Shown here piece after piece: positions 15,396 to 24,900 of a DNA stretch of 64,000 nucleotides. The position numbers and the translations under genes are program-made. The notes beneath the pieces are model-generated. The model did not search any database. It saw nothing but the letters and a program-made list of their open reading frames with translations, and was not told where the DNA came from. Origin of the DNA: Streptomyces sp. LX-29 (lineage in GTDB: Bacteria > Actinomycetota > Actinomycetes > Streptomycetales > Streptomycetaceae). The stretch lies in assembly GCF_029541745.1 (NCBI RefSeq), contig NZ_CP089746.1, positions 496,001-560,000 of the forward strand. The letters run 5' to 3'. Each line of letters opens with the position of its first letter. Position 1 is the stretch's first letter.

Positions 15396-16625
15396 GTGTA
15401 CGACCACCGCAAACTCGGCCGTGAGCTGGGCCTGTTCGACACCGACCCGCTGATGGGCGCGGGGCTGCCGTACTGGCTGCCCGACGGCGCGACCGTGCGG
15501 CACGCCCTGGAGGAGTTCATCCGCGGCGCCGAGCGCCGCGCGGGGTACCGGCACGTCGCCTCGCCGGTGCTGGCCAAGCGCGAGCTCTACGAGATCTCCG
15601 GGCACTGGTCCCACTACAGCGAGGACATGTTCCCCCCGATGGAGCTGGGTGGGGAGCGGTTCGTGCTGCGGCCGAGCCTGTGCCCCCACCATGCGCTGAT
15701 CTACCGCTCCCGCGCGCACAGCTACCGCGAGCTGCCGCTGCGGATGGCGGAGTTGGGCGGCATGTACCGCTCCGAGCTCTCCGGGGTGCTCGGCGGGCTG
15801 ACCCGGGTCCGGGCGATCCAGCTCAACGACGCACACATCTTCTGCACCGAGGAGCAGGTCGCCGACGAGGCGCGGGCGGCGCTGGAACTGATCGGCGGCG
15901 CCTACCGGGCCCTGGGCATCCGGCCGGCGCGCTATCGGCTCTCCCTCCCCGGCGCGGGCGGGAAGTACGTGGCCGACCCGGCGATGTGGCGGCGGGCCGC
16001 GGCGGTGCTCGCCGACGTGCTGGACGCGTCCGGCCTGGCGTACGAGGCCGTCGAGGGCGAGGCGGCGTTCTACGGTCCCAAGATCGATGTGCAGATCGCC
16101 GACGGGGCGGGACGTGAGTCCACCCTCTCCACCGTCCAGGTCGACTTCCACCAGCCCCGCCGGTTCGATCTGCGCTACATCGGCCCGGACGGCGGCCGAC
16201 ACCGGCCCGTCATGGTCCACCGCAGCGTCATCGGGAGCGTGGAGCGGGCCGTCGCCCACCTCGTCGAGCACCACGGTGGCGCCTTCCCCGCCTGGCTCGC
16301 CCCGACCCAACTGGTGGCCCTGCCCGTCTCGGAGGCCGAGCTGCCGGCCGCCACCGACCTGGTGCGGCGCTGCCTCGACCGGGGGCTGCGCGCGGAGCTG
16401 GCGGGGCCGGAGCAGGGCAGCCTGGGCGCCCGCGTCCGCGCCGCCCGGCTCGTGCCGTACCAGGCGGTGATCGGCGCCAGGGAGGTCGCGGACGACAGGG
16501 TCGCGCTGCGGCTGCGGGACGGCCGGCGACTGGACCCGCTGCCGGCGGACGAGGCGTCGGCCCGCATCCAGGCCATGGTCGACGGCTACGAGACCGCGCT
16601 GTGGGACGTCGACGCCCCGGCGTAG
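15396..16625 (+). CDS. Threonyl-tRNA synthetase, short form lacking TGS and editing domains
   Basis: 409 aa; standard bacterial ThrRS is about 640-690 aa. Only the class II catalytic core and the C-terminal anticodon-binding domain (from about residue 300) are present. The three zinc ligands of the active site are kept: Cys96 (LRPSLCPHH), His147 (NDAHIF) and His275 (HRSVIGSVER). Motif 2 is YRSELSGVLGGLTRVR and AFYGPKIDV is intact, so it should charge tRNA-Thr but lacks the N-terminal Ser-tRNA-Thr editing domain. GTG 15396 has GAGGAG 6 nt upstream; a GTG at 15360 lies next to the attenuator hairpin and is less likely. Possibly an inhibitor-tolerant second copy (as in borrelidin or obafluorin producers) or a stress paralog; this is inference. 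Confidence 0.88.
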   Translation: MYDHRKLGRELGLFDTDPLMGAGLPYWLPDGATVRHALEEFIRGAERRAGYRHVASPVLAKRELYEISGHWSHYSEDMFPPMELGGERFVLRPSLCPHHALIYRSRAHSYRELPLRMAELGGMYRSELSGVLGGLTRVRAIQLNDAHIFCTEEQVADEARAALELIGGAYRALGIRPARYRLSLPGAGGKYVADPAMWRRAAAVLADVLDASGLAYEAVEGEAAFYGPKIDVQIADGAGRESTLSTVQVDFHQPRRFDLRYIGPDGGRHRPVMVHRSVIGSVERAVAHLVEHHGGAFPAWLAPTQLVALPVSEAELPAATDLVRRCLDRGLRAELAGPEQGSLGARVRAARLVPYQAVIGAREVADDRVALRLRDGRRLDPLPADEASARIQAMVDGYETALWDVDAPA

Positions 16626-16671
16626 CGGGCGTGCTGCCACGGGCGGGCCACGAGGTCTCTCCCGACCCTCG

Positions 16672-17175
16672 TCATCGCCCTGGACCTGGACCTGGAGCTG
16701 GACCTGGACCGCGGTCGCCGGGCCGGTCGGCGTGGGTGGGGGCGGGCTGGGCGAAGCGGGTCACGTAGCGGCGCTGCCAGGGTGTCTCCACGGCACGCCG
16801 GTCGTAGTGCTGTCGCACATAGGCGACCGCCTCCTCCCGGGGGACGCCGTCGAGCACGGCGAGACAGGCCAGGGCGGTGCCGGTGCGTCCGACACCGCCG
16901 CCGCAGGCGACCTCGACGCGCTCGGTCCCGGCGCGCTCCCAGAGCTCGCGCAGGGCGTCGACCGCCTCCGCGCGGTCGGCGGGCAGCCGGAAGTCGGGCC
17001 AGCGGAGCCATCGGCTCTCCCACGCGACGGCGGGTGGCTCCTTGCCCAGCAGATAGAGGGCGAAGTCGGGCGTCGGGCCGGCGGGCAGCGGCTTCCGCAG
17101 CCCCCGGCCGCGTATGAGACGGCCGGAGGGCAGCGCCAGCACGCCCGTGGCCGTGGTCTCCCAGGTGGCGTTCAT
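16672..17175 (-). CDS. Protein-tyrosine/dual-specificity phosphatase family protein
   Basis: 167 aa. The phosphatase P-loop is visible as CGGGVGRTG (C-x5-R-T/S), and an upstream Asp (WLRWPDFRLP) is placed like the general acid loop of tyrosine phosphatases. The residue before the Cys is Ala, not the usual His, so activity may be altered. The last 20 residues are a Gly/Pro/Arg tail encoded by CTGGAC-type hexanucleotide repeats. It converges on the threonyl-tRNA synthetase gene with 46 bp between. Target unknown. Confidence 0.75.
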   Translation of the reverse strand: MNATWETTATGVLALPSGRLIRGRGLRKPLPAGPTPDFALYLLGKEPPAVAWESRWLRWPDFRLPADRAEAVDALRELWERAGTERVEVACGGGVGRTGTALACLAVLDGVPREEAVAYVRQHYDRRAVETPWQRRYVTRFAQPAPTHADRPGDRGPGPAPGPGPGR

Positions 17176-17212
17176 GGGCCAAGACTCACCCCACCATGAC
17201 GCTCCGTAGGGC

Positions 17213-17710
17213 TCATTCCGCCGAGAGCGGAAGGGTCTCTCCGGTCTCCAGGAGTGTCTTGAGGTTGGAGAGGATCACGGGCCAGCCCTCGCTGACGCCC
17301 TTGAGCATCTCGCTGTCGGGCTCGAAGTCGTCGTGGACGACGGTCAGCTTGACGGCGGCGTTCCCCAGCGGCTCCAGCTCGAAGGCGACCTTGGAGATCC
17401 GCTCCTTGCGCAGCTCGGCGAGTCTCTCGTCGCTCCAGCCGAACATCTCGGCGATCTCGGGCTCGTAGGTGTGCCAGGTGTAGCAGAGCCGGCGCTGGGG
17501 CTCGGCCTCCAGGACCTTCTGCCCCCAGTCGTGGAACTCCCCGTTCGGGTTGATCTTCCACCGCACGGGCGACCCCGGTCGCCAGTCGGACTCCGGGCCG
17601 GTGCCCTCGAAGTAGCGGCGGATGACGGCGGGGTCGGTGAGGGCCTGCCACAGCCGCTCCGGGGTGGCGCGGATGACCGTCACATACACGAACTCCGACC
17701 TGCTGCTCAT
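17213..17710 (-). CDS. SRPBCC (AHSA1-like) domain protein
   Basis: 165 aa. It shows the START/Bet v1-like pattern of AHSA1-type proteins: an N-terminal YVTVIRATPERLWQALTDP strand-helix, GTGPESDWRPGSPVRW, and the C-terminal long helix GWPVILSNLKTLLETGE. Such proteins bind hydrophobic ligands; some act as toxin-resistance or co-chaperone-like proteins. The ATG at 17710 has GGAGGA about 7 nt upstream. In streptomycetes these genes often pair with an ArsR regulator; none is adjacent here. Confidence 0.85.
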   Translation of the reverse strand: MSSRSEFVYVTVIRATPERLWQALTDPAVIRRYFEGTGPESDWRPGSPVRWKINPNGEFHDWGQKVLEAEPQRRLCYTWHTYEPEIAEMFGWSDERLAELRKERISKVAFELEPLGNAAVKLTVVHDDFEPDSEMLKGVSEGWPVILSNLKTLLETGETLPLSAE

Positions 17711-17908
17711 GGTGCTGTCCTCCAGGACGTGGCGCGGATCGCCCGGGGTACGCCCCGGGCGCGACCGCGGCGGTCGATCCGGTGGTCGGCGCCGCCGTCG
17801 ACGGGCACGGGTCGAGGTCCTGTCTACTCGTGCCGCCGTGCGCTGTCTCGTGCCGCGCCGGGCGGCGCGCTCGGATACGTCCACCGGCCCCCGGTGGACC
17901 GGCGCGGC

Positions 17909-18847
17909 TCAGTCCTCGGGGAGCCCCGGGGCGGGCCAGGCCGCCAGTGTGCGCCCGCTGGTGAAACGGCGCGGCTCGCCGGTGACCGGGTCGGTGAACT
18001 CCAACGTGGTGGCCAGCAGCTGGAGCGGGGCGCTGAAGTCGTCCGGGGCCGGATCGGTGACCACCGGGTAGACCGGATCGCCGAGGATGGGCGTGCCCAG
18101 GGCGCTCATGTGCAGGCGCAGCTGGTGGGTGCGGCCGGTGATCGGACGGAGCCGGTAGCGGCCGAGGCCGGCGCGGTGCTCGATCAGCTCGATCCGGCTC
18201 TCGCTGTTGGGCGGTCCGGGGACCTCCTGCGCGGCGATCACTCCGCGCTCCTTGTGGATGCGGCTGCGCACGGTGCGCGGCAGGGCGAGCCCCGGGCGGT
18301 ACGGCGCGATCGCCTCGTACTCCTTGCGCACCCCGCGGTCCTGGAAGAGCGACTGGTAGGCGGACCGGTGCTCGGGGCGGATCACGAACATCACCACGCC
18401 GGCGGTCAGCCGGTCCAGCCGGTGCGCGGGGCTGAGCTCGGGCAGCCGAAGGTCGCGGCGGAGCCGCACCAGGGCGGTCTCGGTGACATGGCTGCCCCGC
18501 GGGGTGGTGGACAGGAAGTGCGGCTTGTCCACGACGACGATGGCCTCGTCCCGGTGCAGGATCTCCAGCTCGTACGGGACCGGCACCTCCGCGGCGAGCG
18601 GCCGGTAGAACCACAGGAAGGCGCCCGGAGCGAAGGGCGCGTCGGGGGCCACGGGCCCCTCGGTGCCGACGATTCCGCCGTCGCGCAGCAGCGCGTCGAT
18701 CCGCTCCCGGCCCAGGGCGGGGAGTCGGTCGACCAGGTGGTCACGGATCGTGGTCCAGGAGCCGTCGGCGGGCAGCCGCAGCCGGACCGGGTCGATCCCG
18801 TGCCGCTGCGGCAGCGGCGCCGGGGGAATCTTGGGCCTGCGTCTCAC
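17909..18847 (-). CDS. RluA-family pseudouridine synthase
   Basis: 312 aa. An N-terminal S4-like segment (about 25-75) precedes the catalytic domain with motif I ELEILHRDEAIVVVDKPHFLSTTP, the catalytic Asp motif HRLDRLTAGVVMF, and motif III PITGRTHQLRLHMSALGTPILGDPVY. It should isomerise uridines in rRNA or tRNA; the target site is unknown. The GTG start at 18847 has a weak site (AGGGTGG). A longer frame exists upstream but overlaps the NUDIX gene. The NUDIX stop lies 44 bp upstream. Confidence 0.9.
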   Translation of the reverse strand: MRRRPKIPPAPLPQRHGIDPVRLRLPADGSWTTIRDHLVDRLPALGRERIDALLRDGGIVGTEGPVAPDAPFAPGAFLWFYRPLAAEVPVPYELEILHRDEAIVVVDKPHFLSTTPRGSHVTETALVRLRRDLRLPELSPAHRLDRLTAGVVMFVIRPEHRSAYQSLFQDRGVRKEYEAIAPYRPGLALPRTVRSRIHKERGVIAAQEVPGPPNSESRIELIEHRAGLGRYRLRPITGRTHQLRLHMSALGTPILGDPVYPVVTDPAPDDFSAPLQLLATTLEFTDPVTGEPRRFTSGRTLAAWPAPGLPED

Positions 18848-18891
18848 AGAACGCCACCCTACGGCGCGCGGCGGGCCGGCCGCCTCCGCGC

Positions 18892-19380
18892 TCAGCCGCG
18901 GGCCGCCCCGAGCAGCTCCGTCAGCCGGTCCAGGAAGGTCACCTGCGCGGCCACGACCTTGTCCCGGGCCTGGTCGAGGCCCCACCAGCGGACCCGGTCC
19001 AGCTCGGGGAACTCCTGGATCCGGCCCGAGCTCCGCGGCCACTCCATGGTGAAGGTGCCGGGCACCATCAGCTCCGGGTCGAGGTCTCCCTGCACCGCCC
19101 AGGCCGTGACGATCTTCCCGTTCCGCTGCCGGACCTCACCGAGCGGGAGGTAACGGCCCACCGGGGGCGGCAGCCCGATCTCCTCCTCGAACTCCCGACG
19201 CGCGGCCTCCTCGGCGCTCTCCTCCGTCGAGTCGTACTCCCCCTTGGGGACCGACCAGGCCCGCTCGTCCCGAGCCGCCCACAGGGGTCCGCCCATGTGT
19301 CCGAGGAGCACCTCGACGTCATCGCCCTCCGGACCCCGCCGGCGGAACAGCAGGATCCCGGCGCTTCGCTTCGCCGTCAC
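18892..19380 (-). CDS. NUDIX hydrolase
   Basis: 162 aa. The Nudix box is complete: G-x5-E-x7-REFEEEIGL (from GEYDSTEE to EEIGL), after WSVPKG. Such enzymes cleave nucleoside diphosphates linked to another moiety; an (di)adenosine polyphosphate or inositol-type substrate is possible because of the WALL-like opening GILLFRR and SVPKGE, but this is inference. Cytoplasmic. It is transcribed in the same direction as the RluA gene 44 bp downstream. Confidence 0.88.
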   Translation of the reverse strand: MTAKRSAGILLFRRRGPEGDDVEVLLGHMGGPLWAARDERAWSVPKGEYDSTEESAEEAARREFEEEIGLPPPVGRYLPLGEVRQRNGKIVTAWAVQGDLDPELMVPGTFTMEWPRSSGRIQEFPELDRVRWWGLDQARDKVVAAQVTFLDRLTELLGAARG

Positions 19381-19477
19381 CCGACCAAGTCAAGCAGCCG
19401 ACGCCGCCCGACGCGGGCGGCGCCACGTTCCTTCACCGCCGGGTGTCCGGGCGGCTGCCGCGGAGCGGCCCGGGGCG

Positions 19478-19993
19478 TCACCCGCGCCGCACCAGGCCGC
19501 GGACGTACGCCGCCTGGCCGGCGTGCTGGAGGTCGTCGGAGATGACGCTGACCAGCCGGACGCCCAGGGTCACCGGCGGCGTCCACGCCTCGTCCACGAC
19601 CCGGTCGAGGGCGTCGTCGTCCAGGCCGCGCACATAGTCGACCGTGCCCTCGTGGACGGCGTCGTAGTAGCCGAGGAGGAGATCGGGCGAGTCCACCCGG
19701 ACGGCGGCCACGTCCCGGGCCCGGTGCCCGTATCCGGTGTCCTCCGCGGCGAAGGGCAGCGCGAGCCGGTCGTACCAGCCCTCGCCGGTCCAGATCTGCT
19801 CGCGCTCCGCGACATCGGCGATGTGATCGTCCTGAATGCGCGTCAGGTGCCACACCAGCCAGCCGATCGTGTTGGACCTGCCGTCCAGGCGCGTGGCCAG
19901 CTCGTCGGCCGTGAGCCCCTCGACGGCCTCGTGGACCGTCTCCCGCACGCGGGTGAAGGCGTCGACCAGAAGATCCGCACTGTTCATCGCCAC
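19478..19993 (-). CDS. DinB/DUF664 family protein (mycothiol-transferase-like fold)
   Basis: About 171 aa four-helix bundle of the DinB/DUF664 type. Metal-binding His residues are visible in IGWLVWHLTRIQDDHI and in the C-terminal DDLQHAGQAAYVRG. Actinobacterial members include bacillithiol/mycothiol-dependent transferases and hydrolases; the substrate is unknown. GTG 19993 and ATG 19987 are both possible, and neither has a strong ribosome-binding site. Confidence 0.85.
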   Translation of the reverse strand: MAMNSADLLVDAFTRVRETVHEAVEGLTADELATRLDGRSNTIGWLVWHLTRIQDDHIADVAEREQIWTGEGWYDRLALPFAAEDTGYGHRARDVAAVRVDSPDLLLGYYDAVHEGTVDYVRGLDDDALDRVVDEAWTPPVTLGVRLVSVISDDLQHAGQAAYVRGLVRRG

Positions 19994-20100
19994 GATGGTA
20001 GGGCCCCTCGCGCCGGTCTCGCGGGAGCGACGCCGCCGCTCACGGGGGAACGTCGTGCGGCCGCCGTGGGGCTCCGGTTCCGCGCGACGCCCGCGGCCGT

Positions 20101-20874
20101 TCAGGCCACGAGTCCCGCCCGCTTCGCCACGGACACGGTGGAGACCCGGTTGTTGGTGCCGAACTTCCGGTACACCTTCTCCAGATGACGGTTGACCGTG
20201 TGCGGGGAGATCGTGAGACGGCGCCCGATGGCGCGGGTGGTGAGCCCCTCCGCGAGCAGCCCGAGCACGGTGAGCTCGCGCGGGGTGAGTCCGAAGTCCT
20301 CGGGAGAAGGGGCCGATTCCGGCCCCCGCGGCGCGGACCCGCGCAGCCGGCGCAGCTCCCGCAGCTGTCTGTGGACCCCGAGCAGCAGTGGCTGGATGCG
20401 TGCCGCGAACGCCAGTTCACGCTCGCCGAAGTCCCGCTGGCTGCCGAAGACCACGATGCCCGCCCCGCGCGCCGCGGCATCGGGCAGGGGCAGTCCCATC
20501 TGGTACGTCGACCCGCAGTCGGCCCGCGCCTGGCTGCACCACACGGAGTCGCGCCAGGAGTCGCAGAGCTGGGTCACGGCCACCGGGCCGTGCTCTCCGG
20601 CGGCGAGGTAGGGCACCAGGGGGTGTTTCTGGCGCACGCGCCGCTGGACGACGTCGGCGAGCGTCTCGCCGAGGGACACGGGCGCCCATCCGTCGGCGTG
20701 TCCGGTCCGCTCGTCGACCCGGATCCCGGAGAGGATCACCAGGTTGTCGCAGTCGAGGGTCTCGTGCAGCCGCTCCGCGATCAGTTTCCACGCCGAGTCG
20801 GGGTCGTCGTGTTGGAGCACGGCGGCGACGATGTCGAGCATGCGCTCGTAATCCCGGATCAGAAGCTGAGCCAT
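20101..20874 (-). CDS. LuxR-family transcriptional regulator with N-terminal GAF-like sensor region
   Basis: 257 aa. Residues 1 to about 170 look like a GAF-type ligand-binding domain (including a conserved-looking SWRDSVWCSQ segment). The C-terminal LuxR/NarL helix-turn-helix is complete: FGLTPRELTVLGLLAEGLTT followed by RAIGRRLTISPHTVNRHLEKVYRKFG. There is no receiver domain, so it is a one-component regulator. The downstream neighbour on the same strand is the DinB-like gene; targets are not evident. Confidence 0.87.
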   Translation of the reverse strand: MAQLLIRDYERMLDIVAAVLQHDDPDSAWKLIAERLHETLDCDNLVILSGIRVDERTGHADGWAPVSLGETLADVVQRRVRQKHPLVPYLAAGEHGPVAVTQLCDSWRDSVWCSQARADCGSTYQMGLPLPDAAARGAGIVVFGSQRDFGERELAFAARIQPLLLGVHRQLRELRRLRGSAPRGPESAPSPEDFGLTPRELTVLGLLAEGLTTRAIGRRLTISPHTVNRHLEKVYRKFGTNNRVSTVSVAKRAGLVA

Positions 20875-21015
20875 GGGTGCAGCGTGCCAAAGCGACGCGG
20901 GCCGTGCCGGAACAACGACGGGTTTCGGCCGTCGTCGGGCGCCCGTCGGCGGGGGCGCCGGTCGCGGGTACCCCCGTGACCCGCGTCGACGCCCCTGCCG
21001 TCCCTTCCATGATCC

Positions 21016-21030
21016 GGTCGGTGACCGACC
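21016..21030. promoter_or_regulatory. Perfect palindrome in the LuxR/phosphatase gap
   Basis: GGTCGG-TGA-CCGACC, a 6-bp perfect inverted repeat with a 3-nt centre. It lies in the 227-bp region between the phosphatase stop (21102) and the LuxR start (20874). Slightly downstream, on the plus strand, GGGAAGG is followed after 7 nt by an ATG (21054) that opens no recognisable gene. Confidence 0.35.
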
Positions 21031-21101
21031 ACCGCCAATGGGAAGGTGTTCCTATGCGCCGGGGTGCGCCCACCGGGCGGTCGCGCCCCCGCGAGCCCCC
21101 G

Positions 21102-21863
21102 TCACGGCCGCTCCTCCGGCGACGTGACCGGGGCGTTTTCGAGCAGCACGGCGCGGAGCGCGGCGACCAGCGCCTCATCGACGCCCAGCAGGTCGGCGGC
21201 GTAGCCGCGTATCGATCCATGACGTTCCGCCAGATCGGCGAGGAAGATCCGCATCACCGCGGCCGGCGCCCGCCCGTAGTCGGGCCAGCGCGGCTCCCGG
21301 CCGGGGTGGGCGGCCTTCCAGTCGGCGACGAGGCGTTCGGTGGCGCGCTCGGTGAGCGTGAAGTCCTCCACGATGGTGTCCTCGTCCACGCCCAGCAGGG
21401 CGAGCACGAGGGCGGCGAGCAGGCCGGTGCGGTCCTTGCCGCTGGCGCAGTGGAACACCACCGGGCCGTCCTCGGCGGCGGCGATCACCTCCAGGGCCTG
21501 CCGCAGCTCCTCGACGCCGTCGTGGGCGACCTCGCCGAACTTCTCGGCGAGGAAGGGGCCGGCGTCCACGTCCGGGCCCAGGGCCGCCTGGTCGTAGGGC
21601 CGGTGCTCGATGCTGAGGTTGTGGTAGACGAGGCCGGGGTGCTCGGGCACCCGGCCCTTCGCCTCGATCTCCCACGGGTAGCGCAGGTCGATGACGGTGC
21701 GGATATCGAGTGCCAGGAAGCGTTCCCAGTCCGCGCCGCCCAGCTTGCTCAGCGAGTCGGACCGGTACAGTCGGCCCCAGCGGACCGCTTGGCCGTCGGC
21801 GGTGCGATAGCCGCCCAGGTCACGGAAGTTGTGCAGCCGCTCGAAGCTCAGGTGTCGGTTCAC
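21102..21863 (-). CDS. Tyrosine-protein phosphatase (MptpB-like)
   Basis: 253 aa. The N-terminus has the family opening FERLHNFRDLGGYRTADG and RLYRSDSL, and the active-site loop is HCASGKDRTG (H-C-x5-R-T). This extended KDRTG loop is typical of bacterial lipid/tyrosine phosphatases such as MptpB and IphP. The GTG at 21863 begins the conserved region; the frame upstream is low complexity and overlaps the nitrate reductase gene end. The nitrate reductase stop is 67 bp upstream, same strand. Confidence 0.87.
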   Translation of the reverse strand: MNRHLSFERLHNFRDLGGYRTADGQAVRWGRLYRSDSLSKLGGADWERFLALDIRTVIDLRYPWEIEAKGRVPEHPGLVYHNLSIEHRPYDQAALGPDVDAGPFLAEKFGEVAHDGVEELRQALEVIAAAEDGPVVFHCASGKDRTGLLAALVLALLGVDEDTIVEDFTLTERATERLVADWKAAHPGREPRWPDYGRAPAAVMRIFLADLAERHGSIRGYAADLLGVDEALVAALRAVLLENAPVTSPEERP

Positions 21864-21930
21864 ACCGCGGCACCCTACGACCGGATCGCCGAGGACACCG
21901 CAACCAAGATCACGGCCCGGAAGGCTTGCG

Positions 21931-24900
21931 TCAGTACACGTCGCGTACATACCGCTTGTCCGCGGCCAGTTGTTTGACGTACAGGGTCGCCGCCTCCTCG
22001 TCGAGCCCACCGTGGGCGACGGCGATGTCGCGGAGCGCCCGGTCCACGTCCTTGGCCATGCGGGAGGCGTCCCCGCAGACGTAGAAGTGCGCGCCGTCCT
22101 GGAGCCAGGACCACAGCAGGGGTCCGTGCTCACGCATCCGGTCCTGGACGTAGACCTTGGCGCGCTGGTCGCGGGAGAAGGCGGTGTCCAGTCGGGTGAG
22201 CACGCCCTCGTGGAGGTAGTCGGTCAGCTCCCGCTCGTAGGAGAAGTCGGTGGCCCGGTGCTGCTCGCCGAAGAAGAGCCAGTTGGGCGCGTGGTGGCCG
22301 CGGGCGCGGCGCTCGTCAAGGAAGCCGAGGAAGGGGGCCACCCCGGTGCCGGGGCCCACCATCACCATGGGCGTGGCCGGGTCGGCCGGGGGCCGGAAGT
22401 GCGCGGAGCGCTGCACGAAGACCGGCACGGGGGTGTCGGGGGCGGCGTCGGCGAGGAAGGGCGAGCACACCCCCTTGCGGGGGTGTCCGAGCGGGCTCTC
22501 GTACCGGACGACGGAGATCGTCAGGGACACCCGGTGCGGGGCGGTGAGCGGGCTGGACGATATGGAGTACAGCCGCGGCTGGAGCCGCCGGAGCACCTCG
22601 GTCCACTCGCCGGCGGTGGCGCGCACCGGATGCTCGATGACCGCGTCCACGGCCTGCCGGCCCCAGGACCACCGGGCCAGGTCGCCCTTGTTGTCGGGGC
22701 GCAGCAGCTTGCGCAGCTCCCGGTCGTGGGTGCGGTCGGCGAGGAAGCGCAGCAGGGCGGGGGTGAGCGCGGTGATGTCCAGGTGCCGGTGCAGGGCCTC
22801 ACGGAAGGGGACATGGCCGAGGCCGTCCAGCGCCACCTCGGCCTCGGAGTCCAGTCCGGTGACGGCCAGCCACTCGGCCACCAGATCGGGACAGTTGACG
22901 GGGCGTACGCCGAGCGCGTCGCCCGCCTCGTAGATCAGCGGCGTCTCGCAGTCGCGCGTGTCGAAGGAGACGCGGCGCACCTCCTTGCCTGCTCCGGGGC
23001 GGCTGAGCAGCCGGTTCTCGGCGAGGCGGGCAATGACCGGGGCCTGCTTGGTGCCCAGGCCGGTCCGCGGGCCGGTGCCCAGGGCGGTTCCGGGGGCGGT
23101 GCCCGGGTCCTTGCCGAGGCCGGTGCCCGCGCCTGTTCCGGGGGCGGTGCCCGAGCCCGTTCCGGTTCCGACACCCGTGCCCGTTCCGGGGGCGTCGTCG
23201 GTGAGCGCGGCCAGGACCTGGTCGAGCCAGGCCAGCGCGGAGGGCTCGTAGTCGGGTTCGCAGTCGGTGCGCGGCGCCAGGCGCTCCGCCCCCAGCTCGC
23301 CCAGGCGCTGGTCCAGGCGGCGGCCGTGGCCGCAGAAGTCGTCGTAGGAGGAGTCGCCCAGCGCGAGCACCGCGTAGCGCAGACTGTCCAGCCGTGGGGT
23401 GTCGGGGGCGGACAGGGCGTCCCAGAAGTCGGAGCCGTTGTCGGGGGCGTCCCCGTCGCCGAAGGTGCTGGTGATCACCAGCAGATCGGCGGCCGTCGGC
23501 AGCGCGTGGGGGTCGGCGGCGTCCATGCCGAGCAGCTTCGCCCGGTGGCCGGTGGCGGCGAGCCGGTCGGCTGCCGCCACCGCGAACTCCTCGGCGTTGC
23601 CGGTCTGCGAGGCCCACAGCACGATCACCTCGCGGCCCGCGGCCGGCTCGGCCGGGTCGGCGGCCCGGTGGTCGGGGGCGGGCCGTGCGGCGCGCGAGTA
23701 CAGCCCGGCCAGCACGCCGTTCACCCACAGCGTGTGCTCGGGGGTGAACGGAGCCACCGCCGGCAGTACGGGCACGCCGGGCGCGCCGGTGCCGAGCCCG
23801 GCCAGGAAGCCGGTCAGATAGCGCCGCTCGTGTTCGGCGAGCACCGGCGGGGGTCCCGTCTCCAGCCCGAGGGCCCCCGCGACGGCGGTGACCGGGGCCG
23901 GGTCGAGGGACGGGCCCCCGCCGGAGGTGGGGTCCGAGACCACGCCGGAGAGCGCCTCCGAGGCGGCGTTCGAGGTCGAGACCACCGCCACACCACGGGC
24001 CCCGGCCGCGGTCTCGGACTCGGGGGCCGTCCCGGGCGCCGTCGGCGGCGGCCCCGCGACCCGGCTCAGCGCGACCGCGCAGACCTTCAGTTCGGGCTGC
24101 AGGGAGATCGGATCCACCGCGTCGCTGGTGACCGCGTTGACGCAGCGGTACTCACCGAACAGGTCGTTCCAGTGGAACGGCGCGAAGCAGCACCCCGGCC
24201 GCACCCGGTCGGTCACCACCGCCGGCAGCACCGCCCGCCCGCGCCGCGAGGCGACCTCCACCGCGTCGCCCTCCGCGATGCCCAGGTCGCGCGCGTCCTG
24301 CGGGTGGAGCTCCACGAAGGGGCCCGGGTCGAGCCGGTTGAGCTTGGCGACCCTGCCGGTCTTGGTGAGGGTGTGCCACTGGTGCTGGAGCCGCCCGGTG
24401 TTGAGCACGAAGGGGAAGTCGTCGTCGGGCATCTCGGCCGCGGGGAGGTGCGGGCGAGCGTAGAAGACGGCGCGGCCGCTGGCGGTGGGGAAGACCGGCC
24501 CGCCGTCCCCGGACACATAGCGGACGGGGTTGCGGTCCGGGCCGTCGGCGGTCGCCGCGGGCCACTGCACGGGCGTGGTCCGCAGCCGCTCGTAGCTCAC
24601 CCCGCGCAGGTCGTAGCCGGTCGTGGGGTTCCAGGCGCGCTTGATCTCCTCGAAGACCTCCTCGGCGCTGGCGTGGTCGAACCCCGTCTCGTACCCCATG
24701 GCGCGGGCCACTCGGGCGATGATCAGCCAGTCCGGCAGCGCCTCGCCGGGCGGGTCCACGGCCCGCTGGGCGAGGGTCAGGTTGCGTTCGCTGTTGATGA
24801 GGACGCCCTCGGCCTCCGCCCACAGCGCGGCGGGCAGCACGACGTCGGCGTAGGCGTTGGTCTCGGTCTCGGCGAAGGCGTCCTGGGTGACGACGAACTC

